A stretch of 64,000 bases of DNA from Pseudogemmobacter sp044142105 (GTDB taxonomy: Bacteria; Pseudomonadota; Alphaproteobacteria; Rhodobacterales; Rhodobacteraceae), in contig NZ_JBGTYM010000008.1 in NCBI RefSeq assembly GCF_044142105.1, positions 1-64,000 on the forward strand. Direction: 5' to 3'. Under the pieces are notes generated by a model. The model made no database searches and was not told the DNA's origin. It saw nothing but the letters and a program-made list of their open reading frames with translations. How positions within the stretch are numbered: the stretch's first letter is position 1; each line of letters begins with the position of its first letter. Made by a program: the position numbers and the translations under genes. Shown piece after piece: positions 23,565 through 30,671 of this stretch.

Positions 23565-23807
23565 TCATCTGGCCGCAACCCCTGCCCCCATGATCTTTAC
23601 CATCTTCTCGACGCGTTCCAGCGCCTCGACCGTCGGCTGGTAGAACCTATGATAGGGCCCCGGCCCGCCTCCTGGCCTGGCGTCTCTGTCGCGCAGGCCG
23701 CGATAGAATCTCAGCTTCGCCCCCAGCGATTCAGCGGGGAAGCGGTCGCGATAGTCGCCGTCGAAGAGTTCGACCGTCGCACTGTCAGCCAGGAGTCGGG
23801 CTTTCAT
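23565..23807 (-). CDS. Small hypothetical phage protein
   Basis: The product is 80 residues from ATG 23,807, which overlaps the stop of the 49-residue gene (ATGA). The start fits a GGGGGCA site; a TTG eight codons earlier is possible. Features are an acidic N-terminus (ATVELFDGDYRDRFPAES), a Gly/Pro loop and a basic helix at the end (VEALERVEKMVKIMG). No family recognised; it lies 15 bases upstream of the terminase gene. Confidence 0.62.
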   Translation of the reverse strand: MKARLLADSATVELFDGDYRDRFPAESLGAKLRFYRGLRDRDARPGGGPGPYHRFYQPTVEALERVEKMVKIMGAGVAAR

Positions 23808-23953
23808 TTCTGCCCCCGCTTCCGCTTCCAAGGGTGCGACTTGGCCGGGACATGGGGCCGGATCGACTTGGCCAGCGATATGCTCTCGCCGCGGCGGCCC
23901 TTTGGTGCAGGCGGTTTGGCGGAGATGGAGGGCTTCAGCGGCACGTTACCCAT
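23804..23953 (-). CDS. Very small basic phage protein (49 residues)
   Basis: The frame starts at ATG 23,953 with a purine-rich GGCGGGGG upstream, overlaps the preceding gene by eight bases and the following one by three. The product is strongly basic (KPPAPKGRRGES, HPWKRKRGQK). The tiling with both neighbours supports a real gene. A nucleic-acid-binding role is possible but unproven. Confidence 0.58.
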   Translation of the reverse strand: MGNVPLKPSISAKPPAPKGRRGESISLAKSIRPHVPAKSHPWKRKRGQK

Positions 23954-24197
23954 TCCCCCGCCCTCTCATAACCGGCGGCAGACCCGCATCATCCATGAGC
24001 CGGTCATACCATCGGGAAGCCTCAGCAGGGCTGATGCCACCATGTGACGCGGCCATAACCTTGCGAACGAATTCAGCCCGGGTCATGTTGAGATAGGCAT
24101 CTGCCCCGGATGCGTCCTTTTCTTCTAGCACTTTGGCCAAGGCCGCGATCATGCCCCGCAGGGGCCGCGTTGCTCGTGGAATTCGTGTCTTATCCAT
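23946..24197 (-). CDS. Small hypothetical phage protein
   Basis: The product is 83 residues, basic at both ends (MDKTRIPRATRPLRG; VMRGRGNG), with a helical middle (AALAKVLEEKDASGADAYL, MTRAEFVRKVMAASHGG). The body resembles small helical DNA-binding or terminase-associated proteins, but no domain is named with confidence. It overlaps both neighbours by eight bases. Confidence 0.6.
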   Translation of the reverse strand: MDKTRIPRATRPLRGMIAALAKVLEEKDASGADAYLNMTRAEFVRKVMAASHGGISPAEASRWYDRLMDDAGLPPVMRGRGNG

Positions 24198-24390
24198 TCC
24201 TCTGGCCTTCCTTGCGCGAACACGGGCGAACGGATCGACGTTCGACCGCCCACATCTCCTTGCCTGAAGCCATCATGCGATATTCGAAGCCTTCTTCACA
24301 CATGATCCAAATCCTTCCGCCCTCGCTTCCGAATGGCACCGGCTCCCAAAACCACTCATCATCCATCCCGGCGAGATGAGCGACGTTCAT
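24190..24390 (-). CDS. Small hypothetical phage protein
   Basis: The product is 66 residues, Trp/Met-rich in the first half (DDEWFWEPVPFGSEGGRIWIM), with two cysteines and a basic tail (RKEGQRNG). Overlaps with both neighbours (4 and 8 bases) place it in the same leftward operon. No function recognised. Confidence 0.58.
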   Translation of the reverse strand: MNVAHLAGMDDEWFWEPVPFGSEGGRIWIMCEEGFEYRMMASGKEMWAVERRSVRPCSRKEGQRNG

Positions 24391-24848
24391 CCCCGCCCTC
24401 CCATCTCGCGCAGCACATCGTCGGCGGTGGAGTCTGTCAGCAGGTAATTCGCGATCCGCTCACAGGCGCGCATCCCGTTCCGGTCGCCGACCTCATCGCA
24501 GTTCGTGGCCTCTTGCTGTGCGCACCCGGCCGCATATTTCAGCGCTTTCTCGACATGCGCCCGGCGCGCCAGTTCGGCCTCGGCGGCTTCGCGCTTCTTC
24601 TGCTCACTGGATGCCCTTGCCTCAGCAGCATTTGCGCGCCCGTTGGCTGATTGCAGCTTCTGACGAAGCTCAGCGGCGTATTCAGCCGCTTTTCCCAGAC
24701 TGCTCTCCGCAATGTGTAGTCGGTTGGTGTAGAATGTTGGATCACCATAACGCTCCAACTCAGCGACACGGGCGCGCAGGTCGATGATTTTCGTCTGCGC
24801 CACAGACAGTTCGACGGGCAGCGCGTCCAGTTCTTCGGGGGTGGTCAT
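24387..24848 (-). CDS. Coiled-coil phage protein
   Basis: The product is 153 residues. Most of it is a long heptad-like helix rich in Ala/Glu/Arg/Lys (about 15-100, with LRARVAELERYGDP and SSEQKKREAAEAELARR), then a short Cys-containing C-terminal domain (YAAGCAQQEATNCDEVGD). No enzymatic motif. The stop and start overlap neighbours by four bases. Confidence 0.62.
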   Translation of the reverse strand: MTTPEELDALPVELSVAQTKIIDLRARVAELERYGDPTFYTNRLHIAESSLGKAAEYAAELRQKLQSANGRANAAEARASSEQKKREAAEAELARRAHVEKALKYAAGCAQQEATNCDEVGDRNGMRACERIANYLLTDSTADDVLREMGGRG

Positions 24849-25354
24849 GCTTCGCTCTCCCTGTTGATGTCGTCGCGACGGCGCAGCTCATCGAGGCGGC
24901 GTTGGAGCGCGTCGTCGGACATGGTGGGTGGGTGGATCGCCCCCGCGCCGGCCGGGGCCTCTGTCGCGACGGTGGGTTGCTTCTCGTTGAGGAACCAGGC
25001 GGTCAGGTCGACGCCGCCGTCTCGGCCATAGAGGTCGCGGAACCGCCGCGCGATCAGGCTGTAGAGGCCGGGCTTGGCGTTCGGGTTGGTGCGGTTCTCG
25101 ACGATGTCGCGGGTCCAGAAGGTTTGCAGGAGGATGCGGCCCTGAATGATCGCCTCGCGGAATTCCTCATGCTCGGCAGCCCAATTGCGCATGGTCTGGG
25201 GGGTGACGCCGATCGTCGCGCACCAGGCCTCGGGGAACTCGCCACCCTGGGCGAGCAAGCGGACGGTGTCGCAGTGGGCCGGGTCGTATTTGGCATTGCG
25301 CGAGGTCTCCCCCGCCTGCTGGCCGATCAACTGCATGAAGTGCTTGGGCTGCAT
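24845..25354 (-). CDS. terS: Putative terminase small subunit (HTH DNA-packaging protein)
   Basis: The product is 169 residues from ATG 25,354, chosen for the GGAGG six bases upstream; a longer frame begins 27 codons earlier. Residues about 20-60 form a helix-turn-helix (DTVRLLAQGGEFPEAWC, IGVTPQTMRNWAAEH) as in small terminases that recognise the pac or cos site. A central helical block and a Pro-rich tail ending in a helix (LQRRLDELRRRDD) would suit oligomerisation and contact with the large subunit. The role is inferred from the HTH, size and position. Confidence 0.7.
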   Translation of the reverse strand: MQPKHFMQLIGQQAGETSRNAKYDPAHCDTVRLLAQGGEFPEAWCATIGVTPQTMRNWAAEHEEFREAIIQGRILLQTFWTRDIVENRTNPNAKPGLYSLIARRFRDLYGRDGGVDLTAWFLNEKQPTVATEAPAGAGAIHPPTMSDDALQRRLDELRRRDDINRESEA

Positions 25355-25368
25355 GGCTGCCTCCAAAG

Positions 25369-25863
25369 TCACAACATGGCCGCGAGGCCGGTTTCGGAGA
25401 GCTGGAAGCCCTTCTCGGGGGCGTCCTCGACCCACTTTCGGGCATAGAGCAGGGCCAGGAGGTCAGCGGCTTCGGCATCGGCGCAGGACAGAGCATCGCG
25501 GACGGATCGCTGTGCAGAGGAATAGCCCACGCGGTCACGGATGGCCTGCAGGGCCCGGAATTCCCGGCAGGAGATGGTGCCGCGGATGATGCAGTGGGGG
25601 GCGTATCCTGCCCCGGTGCGGGTGGCGAAATAGACGAAGCCCTGCACTGCGGCGAGTTCGACGCGCTTGGTCGATCCGATGATGAACCCGGTCTCCTGCA
25701 GGAGGAGAACGAGTTCGGCCAGGTCGTGGAGGATCTGGGATTCGGCGCGGTCCCGGGCGACATTGCCGATGTGATAGGTCACGAAATCGCGGGGCCTGGC
25801 GTTGGCGGCCCAGCGGCGAAGCTCTCCGGCGGACGAGATCATGTTGGTGATTGCGATGGTCAT
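25369..25863 (-). CDS. Hypothetical phage protein
   Basis: The product is 164 residues, largely helical with leucine-rich segments (SQILHDLAELVLLLQETG, ADLLALLYARKWVED) and a central strand block (GFVYFATRTGAGYAPHCI). It contains two cysteines. The C-terminus (GFQLSETGLAAML) resembles small winged-helix ends. It overlaps the replication-type gene by four bases (ATGA). Function unknown; it belongs to the early or middle leftward operon. Confidence 0.62.
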   Translation of the reverse strand: MTIAITNMISSAGELRRWAANARPRDFVTYHIGNVARDRAESQILHDLAELVLLLQETGFIIGSTKRVELAAVQGFVYFATRTGAGYAPHCIIRGTISCREFRALQAIRDRVGYSSAQRSVRDALSCADAEAADLLALLYARKWVEDAPEKGFQLSETGLAAML

Positions 25864-26885
25864 CGGACGCCCCTTTCGCGCATTCGCTCCTGGGTGACCT
25901 TCCCGCTCTCGAGAAGGGCGCGGGCCATGACGGGCGAGATAACGCTGGCCGGGAGCAGCTTGTCGCCGTTGACCCAGTCCGCGAAGAAATTCAGCCGATC
26001 CTCTGGGCTGACCGGGGTTGTCGCCGGTTTGGCCTTTGCGGCAGGCTTGACCAGCGCTGTGCTGGCCTTGGCCGATGCGGCCTGTGCCATCCAGCGATCA
26101 AGGGCTCGGGGCCCGTCCGGCGGCTCGGGATTCTTGGCCCGGCTGGCCTTGGCCTCGGCGACGATGCGGTCAGGCGCCAGCCCGCTGCCGATCCAGGCAG
26201 CGACGTGCTCGGCGAGCGATGGGTCGGCCCAATAGGCACCGGTGTCGTGGGACTGGATGCCGACGGCGGCGCGGACGTCGTCGAGAAGACCGGGCGGGAT
26301 GGTCGGGTGGGTCGATGGCGGCGGTTCTGACGGAGCGGTGGGCTGATTAACAGCCCCCTGCCCTTCTTCAGCGAATCCAGCCTCGCGCGTGCGCGCGCCC
26401 TCCTCCTCCTTACCTATGTTAATGGTTAATGGTTTTGGATTTTCCACGGTTCGTTCCGTGGAAGTTTCCGCGGTTTTATCCGTGGTTGGTTTGGTATTGT
26501 TGTTTTTCAATACCTTATTCGTATTTTTTCCAGACTTTCTTTCGTGTTGTTTGCGGCAATATTCCTCAGTTTTCCCCGCATTTTCTTGAAGTTTTTCCGA
26601 GAAAATTCGCGAGTTTTTTTGGGATAGAAGCGGCAAGATGATGGGCGCGAGCCTTCTGCGCCAGATTGTGGGAGACACTCTGGTGATGCGCGCAAGAAAC
26701 CTGTCGTCGGCGGGAAGATCGCAGGACTTCGATTCCCACATGGCCATCAGGATCAGCATGTAGGCCCCGATCACCTCTGGTGTGTGTTCCATGGTCGCTC
26801 GGTCCAGCGCACCGGTCCACAGCGGCAAAGGCTGGCGCGTCCTGGCTGACTTGGCGTCGAACTCTTCATGGATGTCGGCAGTCAT
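25860..26885 (-). CDS. DUF1376/YdaU-type phage replication protein
   Basis: The product is 341 residues from ATG 26,885, with AGGGG upstream. Residues about 18-80 (LPLWTGALDRATMEH, IGAYMLILMAMWESK, ARITRVSPTIWRRR) match the DUF1376/YdaU domain found at the N-terminus of phage replication initiators. The middle (about 90-155) is a polar, Asn/Lys/Thr-rich linker encoded by AT-rich DNA with inverted repeats. The C-terminus (about 180-341) is helical. This layout recalls lambda O, whose gene contains the origin. Exact function is inferred. Confidence 0.78.
   Translation of the reverse strand: MTADIHEEFDAKSARTRQPLPLWTGALDRATMEHTPEVIGAYMLILMAMWESKSCDLPADDRFLARITRVSPTIWRRRLAPIILPLLSQKNSRIFSEKLQENAGKTEEYCRKQHERKSGKNTNKVLKNNNTKPTTDKTAETSTERTVENPKPLTINIGKEEEGARTREAGFAEEGQGAVNQPTAPSEPPPSTHPTIPPGLLDDVRAAVGIQSHDTGAYWADPSLAEHVAAWIGSGLAPDRIVAEAKASRAKNPEPPDGPRALDRWMAQAASAKASTALVKPAAKAKPATTPVSPEDRLNFFADWVNGDKLLPASVISPVMARALLESGKVTQERMRERGVR
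26411..26640. other. Candidate phage replication origin inside the replication gene
   Basis: A strikingly AT-rich block within otherwise GC-rich DNA. It holds the direct repeat TTAATGG-TTAATGG (26,419-26,432), a perfect dyad CCACGG-N6-CCGTGG (26,444-26,461), a near copy CCGCGG-N6-CCGTGG (26,468-26,485), and a hairpin GGTATTG-N8-CAATACC (26,493-26,514), followed by long T/A runs to 26,625. Iteron-like dyads beside an AT-rich unwinding tract inside a replication initiator gene fit a lambda-type origin. Function is inferred. Confidence 0.6.
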
Positions 26886-26890
26886 GGCCC

Positions 26891-27820
26891 CTAGTGCTCC
26901 ACGAAGACGATGGGAAGGTCGGATTGCCAGCACAGGCAGCAGTTGCCGCAATGGCGGCCCTGGCGTCCGTTCATAGCCTCGGCCTGCTCGGGACAGACCA
27001 CGGCGTCACCGAGGCGCGGGCGCTCGGTCGGGAAATTGATGGTGAAGCTGCCCCACGGGCCGGTGCGCCCGCTGTGCCTGATGGAAAAGCGACGACCAAG
27101 GGCGGCGCGGACCCGCGCGATGCCATCGCCGATGTGGGTTCCCGGGGGCCAGGCGGTGAAGCCGAAGACGTTCAGGTTGGGATGATCGTCGAGGAGCGCG
27201 ACCCAGAGGCGCAGATAATCGAAACTGTAGAAGTCGCCCAAGATGTGCAGCCGGATCAGCACCGGATCCCCTGGCGCGCACAGGGCGGCCACCTCTTCGG
27301 CAACGGCGCGCTCGAGTTCTGGGCCCCGCTGCCAGCGCGTCGGATGGGGCATGGCATTGCCATAGCAGGCCTGCCAGAGGCCGCAGGAGCGCGGGCATGT
27401 CGCCCGCTCCTCAAGCGTCAGGGTGTAGATGCGGGCACCGCGCAGTCGGCCCTTATGGACATCGCCGCCGATCTTGCAGCTCGACGCGCCGTCCTTCAGC
27501 ACCCGGTCTCCCGATGCTGGCGTGGCAATCCTGGTCGAGAAGATGGTGCCCGGCGTGTCGGCCGCGACGATGACGCGGGTTGTTCCGCTGGGCACGGGCG
27601 AGACCTTGAATCGCCGTCGATCGGCAATCTTTCCCGCCGCCTTCGTGGCGCGCCGCGCTTTCAGCTCGCTCAGGGTTTCGCCGTTCTTGCGCGGCCGCCC
27701 GCGCTTGGGTCGCGGGATGGGGGCAGAATCCGCCCGCATGCCCGCCGGAATGCGCGTAAATCGACCCGAGGCGACTGCCTCGTCGATCAGGCGGCGGGTT
27801 TCAGGGGACAGAGAGGTCAT
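26891..27820 (-). CDS. GP88-like cysteine-rich phage protein
   Basis: The product is 309 residues from ATG 27,820, after GGGAGG. The N-terminus is basic (PKRGRPRKNGETLSELKARR). The core has cysteine clusters (RATCPRSCGLWQACYG near 155-170, and GRHCGNCCLCWQ near 290-300) and the block ILGDFYSFDYLRLWVALL, a pattern I associate with the Gene product 88 family of phages. Metal or Fe-S binding by the cysteines is plausible. The role is unknown. It is five bases upstream of the replication gene and overlaps a 62-residue gene by four bases. Confidence 0.65.
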   Translation of the reverse strand: MTSLSPETRRLIDEAVASGRFTRIPAGMRADSAPIPRPKRGRPRKNGETLSELKARRATKAAGKIADRRRFKVSPVPSGTTRVIVAADTPGTIFSTRIATPASGDRVLKDGASSCKIGGDVHKGRLRGARIYTLTLEERATCPRSCGLWQACYGNAMPHPTRWQRGPELERAVAEEVAALCAPGDPVLIRLHILGDFYSFDYLRLWVALLDDHPNLNVFGFTAWPPGTHIGDGIARVRAALGRRFSIRHSGRTGPWGSFTINFPTERPRLGDAVVCPEQAEAMNGRQGRHCGNCCLCWQSDLPIVFVEH

Positions 27821-28005
27821 ACCGCCTCCCCGTTCTGGACAAGCTCGCAAGCCCAACCGGCCTCGACGCCGGGCGTCCCTTCCTTCAGGAAGTGGACGAT
27901 TCCGGCGCCGGCCATGCTGCAAAGGCCTTGGTCGAGCATGAGGCCCGCCGGGAATGTGGCGGTCTGACCATCGACGGACAGGGTGATGATGAGGAGCCAT
28001 GTCAT
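27817..28005 (-). CDS. Small hypothetical phage protein
   Basis: The product is 62 residues (MTWLLIITLSVDGQTATFPAG at the start), with two cysteines and a C-terminal helix. The N-terminus is hydrophobic but short for a membrane anchor and more like a beta strand. ATGA overlaps with both the cytosine methylase upstream and the GP88-like gene downstream support its reality. Confidence 0.62.
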   Translation of the reverse strand: MTWLLIITLSVDGQTATFPAGLMLDQGLCSMAGAGIVHFLKEGTPGVEAGWACELVQNGEAV

Positions 28006-29504
28006 CCCGTCACCCCCACAAGCTCATCTGTTCCGGCGCAGCCGCGACCGATGGCGGCGCCCAGATCCACGGGCCAGAGGCCGTGGGCAGCGCTGAGAGT
28101 GCGCCACGCATATGCTGCTGCCAGTGGATGAACCCCGTTTCCGAGCAGGCGCAGACCGCGTGCCCGGGCGGCCAGGACATCAGCCATTCGACGAACGAGG
28201 GATTCAGCCGCCGCTTCCGCCATGAGCCCTTGCGCAACCATCTGCGCTGCACGGTCGGCGACACCGACGACATGGCCGAGCGAAAGAGCCGGCGCGAGAT
28301 CGGGCGCCAGATCGAGGGTGAAACGCCAGAGGTCCATGTCCGCTGGGCCGGGGGCGTGAAGCAGTGGGCGACGAAGTTCGGAAGCTGGTCCCCCTTCGCC
28401 CCGCCGCCGCGGTCCTGAAATGGCTCGTTGTTCGGCGTCCGATAGTCCCGAGCTGACGGAGTCGGCCACGCCGCCGCCGCGAAGACCAACTCGTCCGTCC
28501 TGCCATTCTTCGATGGCGGGGCCGGGGATTGCGTGCTGTCCTGGCAGGTTGGCGTCGGCCATATCCCCGCCTGTGCCGCCAGCCCCAGCCCGAAGCCGTT
28601 GCCGTTCTGGCCCTTGGCCTTCTCGATCTCGCGGGCCGCCTCGATCTGTTCCGCCGTCCAGCCCTCGCGCGTCTGCATCGGGGCCGGGGTGGCCCATTGC
28701 GCCGCCTGCGCCGGAAGCGGCATTCCACCCGCTCCGAAACTCTGGTTCGGCCCGCCCTTTTCCGCATCCGAGGCGCGGGGCGTGCCCCACATCTGGCTCT
28801 GCCCTTCCAGCGTCAGGCGCTCCGCCCCCGTCTGTCCCTTGTCCCGGGTGTAGGGGCCGATCGAGACGCGCGGGGTCTGCCAGGTCTGCGCCGCGTTTTC
28901 CAACCCAACCGTCACCTTCCGACCATCCGGTGTTTTCCCGGTCGGGCTGGTCCCTTCCGGCATCTTCCGCCCGCCGCTCGGGGTGTCGGCGGTAGGCCAC
29001 GATGAAGACCCGTTCCCGCTCATGCGCCGCGCCTGTTTCAGCCGCCGTGAAGAGGCCAGCCGCAGGCGTGAAGCCCATTTCTCGAAGGTCTCGCAGCACG
29101 GTTTCAAGGCCGAGGCTGACATGCCCGGCGACGTTTTCGAGGAAAATCCAGTTGAGGCCGGGGCCGAGTTCACGGGCGACCCGGGCAACATCGGGCCAGA
29201 GATGGCGCTCGTCATCGGCCCCCTTGCGCTGCCCAGCGGCGCTGAACGGCTGGCAGGGGTATCCGGCGAGAAGGGTGTCGAAGGCTCCGGCGAAAGGCCG
29301 AGCGTCGAAGGCTGTGAGGTCGTCCCAGATCGGGGCCGGGGCGAGGTATCCGGCCTCCTGGGCGGAGATGAGGACGCGCCGCGGGTATTCCTCCCATTCG
29401 ACATAGCATCGCGTGTGGAAGCCGGGTTCCGCGAGACCGAGGCCCATATCCAGGCCGCCGCCGCCTGCGCAGAGGGAGAGGCCGTGTTCGGGACGTGGCA
29501 CCAT
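28002..29504 (-). CDS. C5-cytosine DNA methyltransferase
   Basis: The product is 500 residues from ATG 29,504. Motif I is LSLCAGGGGLDMGLGL (9-24); motif IV is GYPCQPFS with catalytic Cys84; motif VI is FLENVAGH (Glu123); motif VIII is HERERVFIVA near 158; motif X is LRLLGNGVHPLAAAYAWRTL (about 451-470). The variable region between motifs VIII and X is long and Gly/Asp/Arg-rich. It would methylate phage DNA, protecting it from host restriction. The stop overlaps the next gene by four bases, so this frame is the complete enzyme. A second frame across the same DNA is listed separately. Confidence 0.9.
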   Translation of the reverse strand: MVPRPEHGLSLCAGGGGLDMGLGLAEPGFHTRCYVEWEEYPRRVLISAQEAGYLAPAPIWDDLTAFDARPFAGAFDTLLAGYPCQPFSAAGQRKGADDERHLWPDVARVARELGPGLNWIFLENVAGHVSLGLETVLRDLREMGFTPAAGLFTAAETGAAHERERVFIVAYRRHPERRAEDAGRDQPDRENTGWSEGDGWVGKRGADLADPARLDRPLHPGQGTDGGGAPDAGRAEPDVGHAPRLGCGKGRAEPEFRSGWNAASGAGGAMGHPGPDADARGLDGGTDRGGPRDREGQGPERQRLRAGAGGTGGDMADANLPGQHAIPGPAIEEWQDGRVGLRGGGVADSVSSGLSDAEQRAISGPRRRGEGGPASELRRPLLHAPGPADMDLWRFTLDLAPDLAPALSLGHVVGVADRAAQMVAQGLMAEAAAESLVRRMADVLAARARGLRLLGNGVHPLAAAYAWRTLSAAHGLWPVDLGAAIGRGCAGTDELVGVTG

Positions 29505-29509
29505 GTCAT
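28010..29509 (-). other. Overlapping second coding frame within the cytosine methylase gene
   Basis: A +1 frame is open for about 500 codons over the methylase gene. From about 29,020 leftward it reads like a phage methylase C-terminal family I recall: repeated W-x-TP units (SWPTADTPSGG, TWQTPRVS, MWGTPRASDAEKGGPN, QWATPAP, IWPTPTCQD, AWPTPSARDY), then LNPSFVEWLMSWPPG and a PEQMSLWG end. Its ATG (29,509) overlaps the upstream stop as ATGA and sits five bases from GGAGG, better spaced than the methylase start. Its first 160 codons look non-coding (Ser/Pro/Arg-rich). It could be a shadow, a second gene or a frameshift tail. Confidence 0.45.
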
Positions 29510-29990
29510 TCGTCCCTCCGCAACCAATGGATTGTCGGCAGGCCCTGAAATCCGTGGAGGAAGACGAACCAGCTGAAGTCGGTCTTTCCGCCCCCGACCT
29601 TTCCGCCTGCGGCGATGTGCGCGCCGGACGGCATCGAGGGCCGCGGCGCGAGGCGATATTCGCGATAGAACGGAAGGCTCTCGATCCAGAGGCTGCGGTC
29701 GCCGGCGCTGATCCAGCCAGTCGGCAAGAGGACCGCGACCTTGCCGCGGGCGCGCTGCAGGGCGAGGCGAAGGAACTCATCCTCTGACCTGGCCATTGCG
29801 CCTTCCGGGCGGCTGCGGCGCAGCTGGGTCCATGTGGCGTAGGGCGGATTCGAGACGATGTTGTCGACGCGGTCCCCGCCCCCCTCGTCCTTGGCGAAGA
29901 AGTCGACGAAAGGGGTGACGATATCGCCCGCACCGCGGTCACGCAGATCGAAACCCCTCGCCGTAAGGCCGTGGGCCAAGGCGGCGCGCA
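29506..29990 (-). pseudogene. N6-adenine methyltransferase fragment, 5' end missing
   Basis: The retained part reads VRAALAHGLTARGFDLRDRG, then the catalytic motif IVSNPPYATW, and a normal C-terminus (FSWFVFLHGFQGLPTIHWL). This matches phage Dam-type methylases that use NPPY. The expected SAM-binding motif I and start are absent: beyond about 29,990 the frame enters DNA that codes for a zinc-ribbon protein on the other strand. The frame stays open further upstream, but with unrelated composition. Deletion or recombination at this junction is the simplest reading. The right limit is approximate. Confidence 0.65.
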
Positions 29991-30012
29991 CGATGGTGCC
30001 GGTCGCGCCCAG

Positions 30013-30195
30013 ATGCGCCGGATGATCGCCGCTGGCCGGGTGATCGGTTCTTGCGACGTCTATCCCTGCACAAAGTGCGGCGGCTGGCATTGGGGACATT
30101 CGGGCGGCACGCGCCTTGCCAAGGCCGCCCAGACCATCAACGCCATCGACCGGGCCATTGCCAGGGACGCCAGAAAAGGGGGCGGGCATGCCTGA
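30013..30195 (+). CDS. Zinc-ribbon-like small phage protein
   Basis: The product is 60 residues from ATG 30,013. The block YPCTKCGGWHWGHSGG holds a CxxC plus two His, a likely metal-binding ribbon seen in small phage proteins; a helical C-terminus (AAQTINAIDRAIARDARK) follows. The start coincides with the broken end of the opposite-strand adenine methylase, and the N-terminus is shorter than I would expect, so it may also be clipped. It overlaps the next gene by eight bases. Confidence 0.62.
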   Translation: MRRMIAAGRVIGSCDVYPCTKCGGWHWGHSGGTRLAKAAQTINAIDRAIARDARKGGGHA

Positions 30196-30412
30196 CCCAG
30201 ACCTGCACGGCAACCACGACCCCTGCCCTGCCTGCGCGCTGCGCCGGGAGGTGATGGACACCGCGCCGATCACCCGAGCCGAGATCCAGTGCAACGTCTG
30301 CAAGGGCGTGGGTTGGCTGCCCCTTTCCGCTGCCGAAATCTGCCGCCGCACCTGTGAAGAGGCTCGGCGCATCTACTGGCCTGAATTCGAGAGGAGGATC
30401 GCCCATGGCTGA
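30188..30412 (+). CDS. Small double-CxxC phage protein
   Basis: The product is 74 residues with two CxxC pairs (DPCPACALRR near 12-18 and IQCNVCKGVGW near 34-40), typical of a zinc ribbon of the DnaJ/RNA-binding kind, and a helical C-terminus. It overlaps the zinc-ribbon gene before it and the AlpA-like gene after it by eight bases each, so the three form one rightward operon. Confidence 0.66.
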   Translation: MPDPDLHGNHDPCPACALRREVMDTAPITRAEIQCNVCKGVGWLPLSAAEICRRTCEEARRIYWPEFERRIAHG

Positions 30413-30629
30413 CCTGCAGCCGATCTATGTCCGCGTCTGCGATTCGCGCGCCGTTTTCGGCATCTCGCGCTCGACCATATACGAGATGGCATCTCGAGCC
30501 GAGATCACGATCTACAAGAGCGGCGGCAAGGCCCTGCTGAAGGTCGCTGAGGTCATGGCCTTCATCGAAGCGAAACCCGCCCAGCAACGAAGCATTGGGG
30601 GACCAGTTGGGGGACCGGCAGGGACCTGA
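30405..30629 (+). CDS. AlpA/excisionase-like HTH protein
   Basis: The product is 74 residues from ATG 30,405, behind GAGGAGG. SRAVFGISRSTIYEMASRAEI and KSGGKALLKVAEVMAFIE form the winged-helix pattern of AlpA/Xis proteins (MerR-like fold). Such proteins direct excision or activate the integrase gene. It is the last prophage gene before the tRNA-Leu, a fitting place for a recombination directionality factor, although no integrase is visible next to it. The Gly/Pro-rich tail (GGPVGGPAGT) is unstructured. Confidence 0.75.
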   Translation: MADLQPIYVRVCDSRAVFGISRSTIYEMASRAEITIYKSGGKALLKVAEVMAFIEAKPAQQRSIGGPVGGPAGT

Positions 30630-30636
30630 AAAGCAA

Positions 30637-30659
30637 AAGCCCCGGTAATTCCGGGGCTT
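30637..30659 (-). terminator. Terminator downstream of tRNA-Leu
   Basis: A nine-base stem (AAGCCCCGG / CCGGGGCTT) with a five-base loop. Read leftward it is followed by TTTTGCTTTTC, so it should terminate the tRNA transcript. On the plus strand the T-tract is missing, though the hairpin also sits right after the AlpA-like stop. Confidence 0.75.
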
Positions 30660-30671
30660 AAGCGACCAAGT

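Larger units (their letters stand above)
1..30660. mobile_element. Prophage, right part (left end outside window)
   Basis: Nearly every gene here is phage-like: terminase, virion transglycosylase, tail fibres, a holin-endolysin-spanin lysis cassette, Arc/antirepressor control genes, DNA methylases and an AlpA-like HTH. Genes are tightly packed, mostly leftward, with ATGA-type overlaps. The phage character stops beside a tRNA-Leu gene at 30,672-30,758, and everything beyond is housekeeping. The right boundary is inferred from this switch. The matching attachment core cannot be seen because the left end is outside the window. No integrase, portal, capsid or CI-type repressor is recognised here, so completeness is unknown. 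Confidence 0.93.

Noticed and set aside
30637..30659. The hairpin as an attachment-site repeat
   Set aside because: It is a good leftward terminator for the tRNA; no second copy can be compared within the window.
1..30660. Possible diversity-generating retroelement near the tail fibre genes
   Set aside because: No reverse transcriptase and no template/variable repeat pair were seen.
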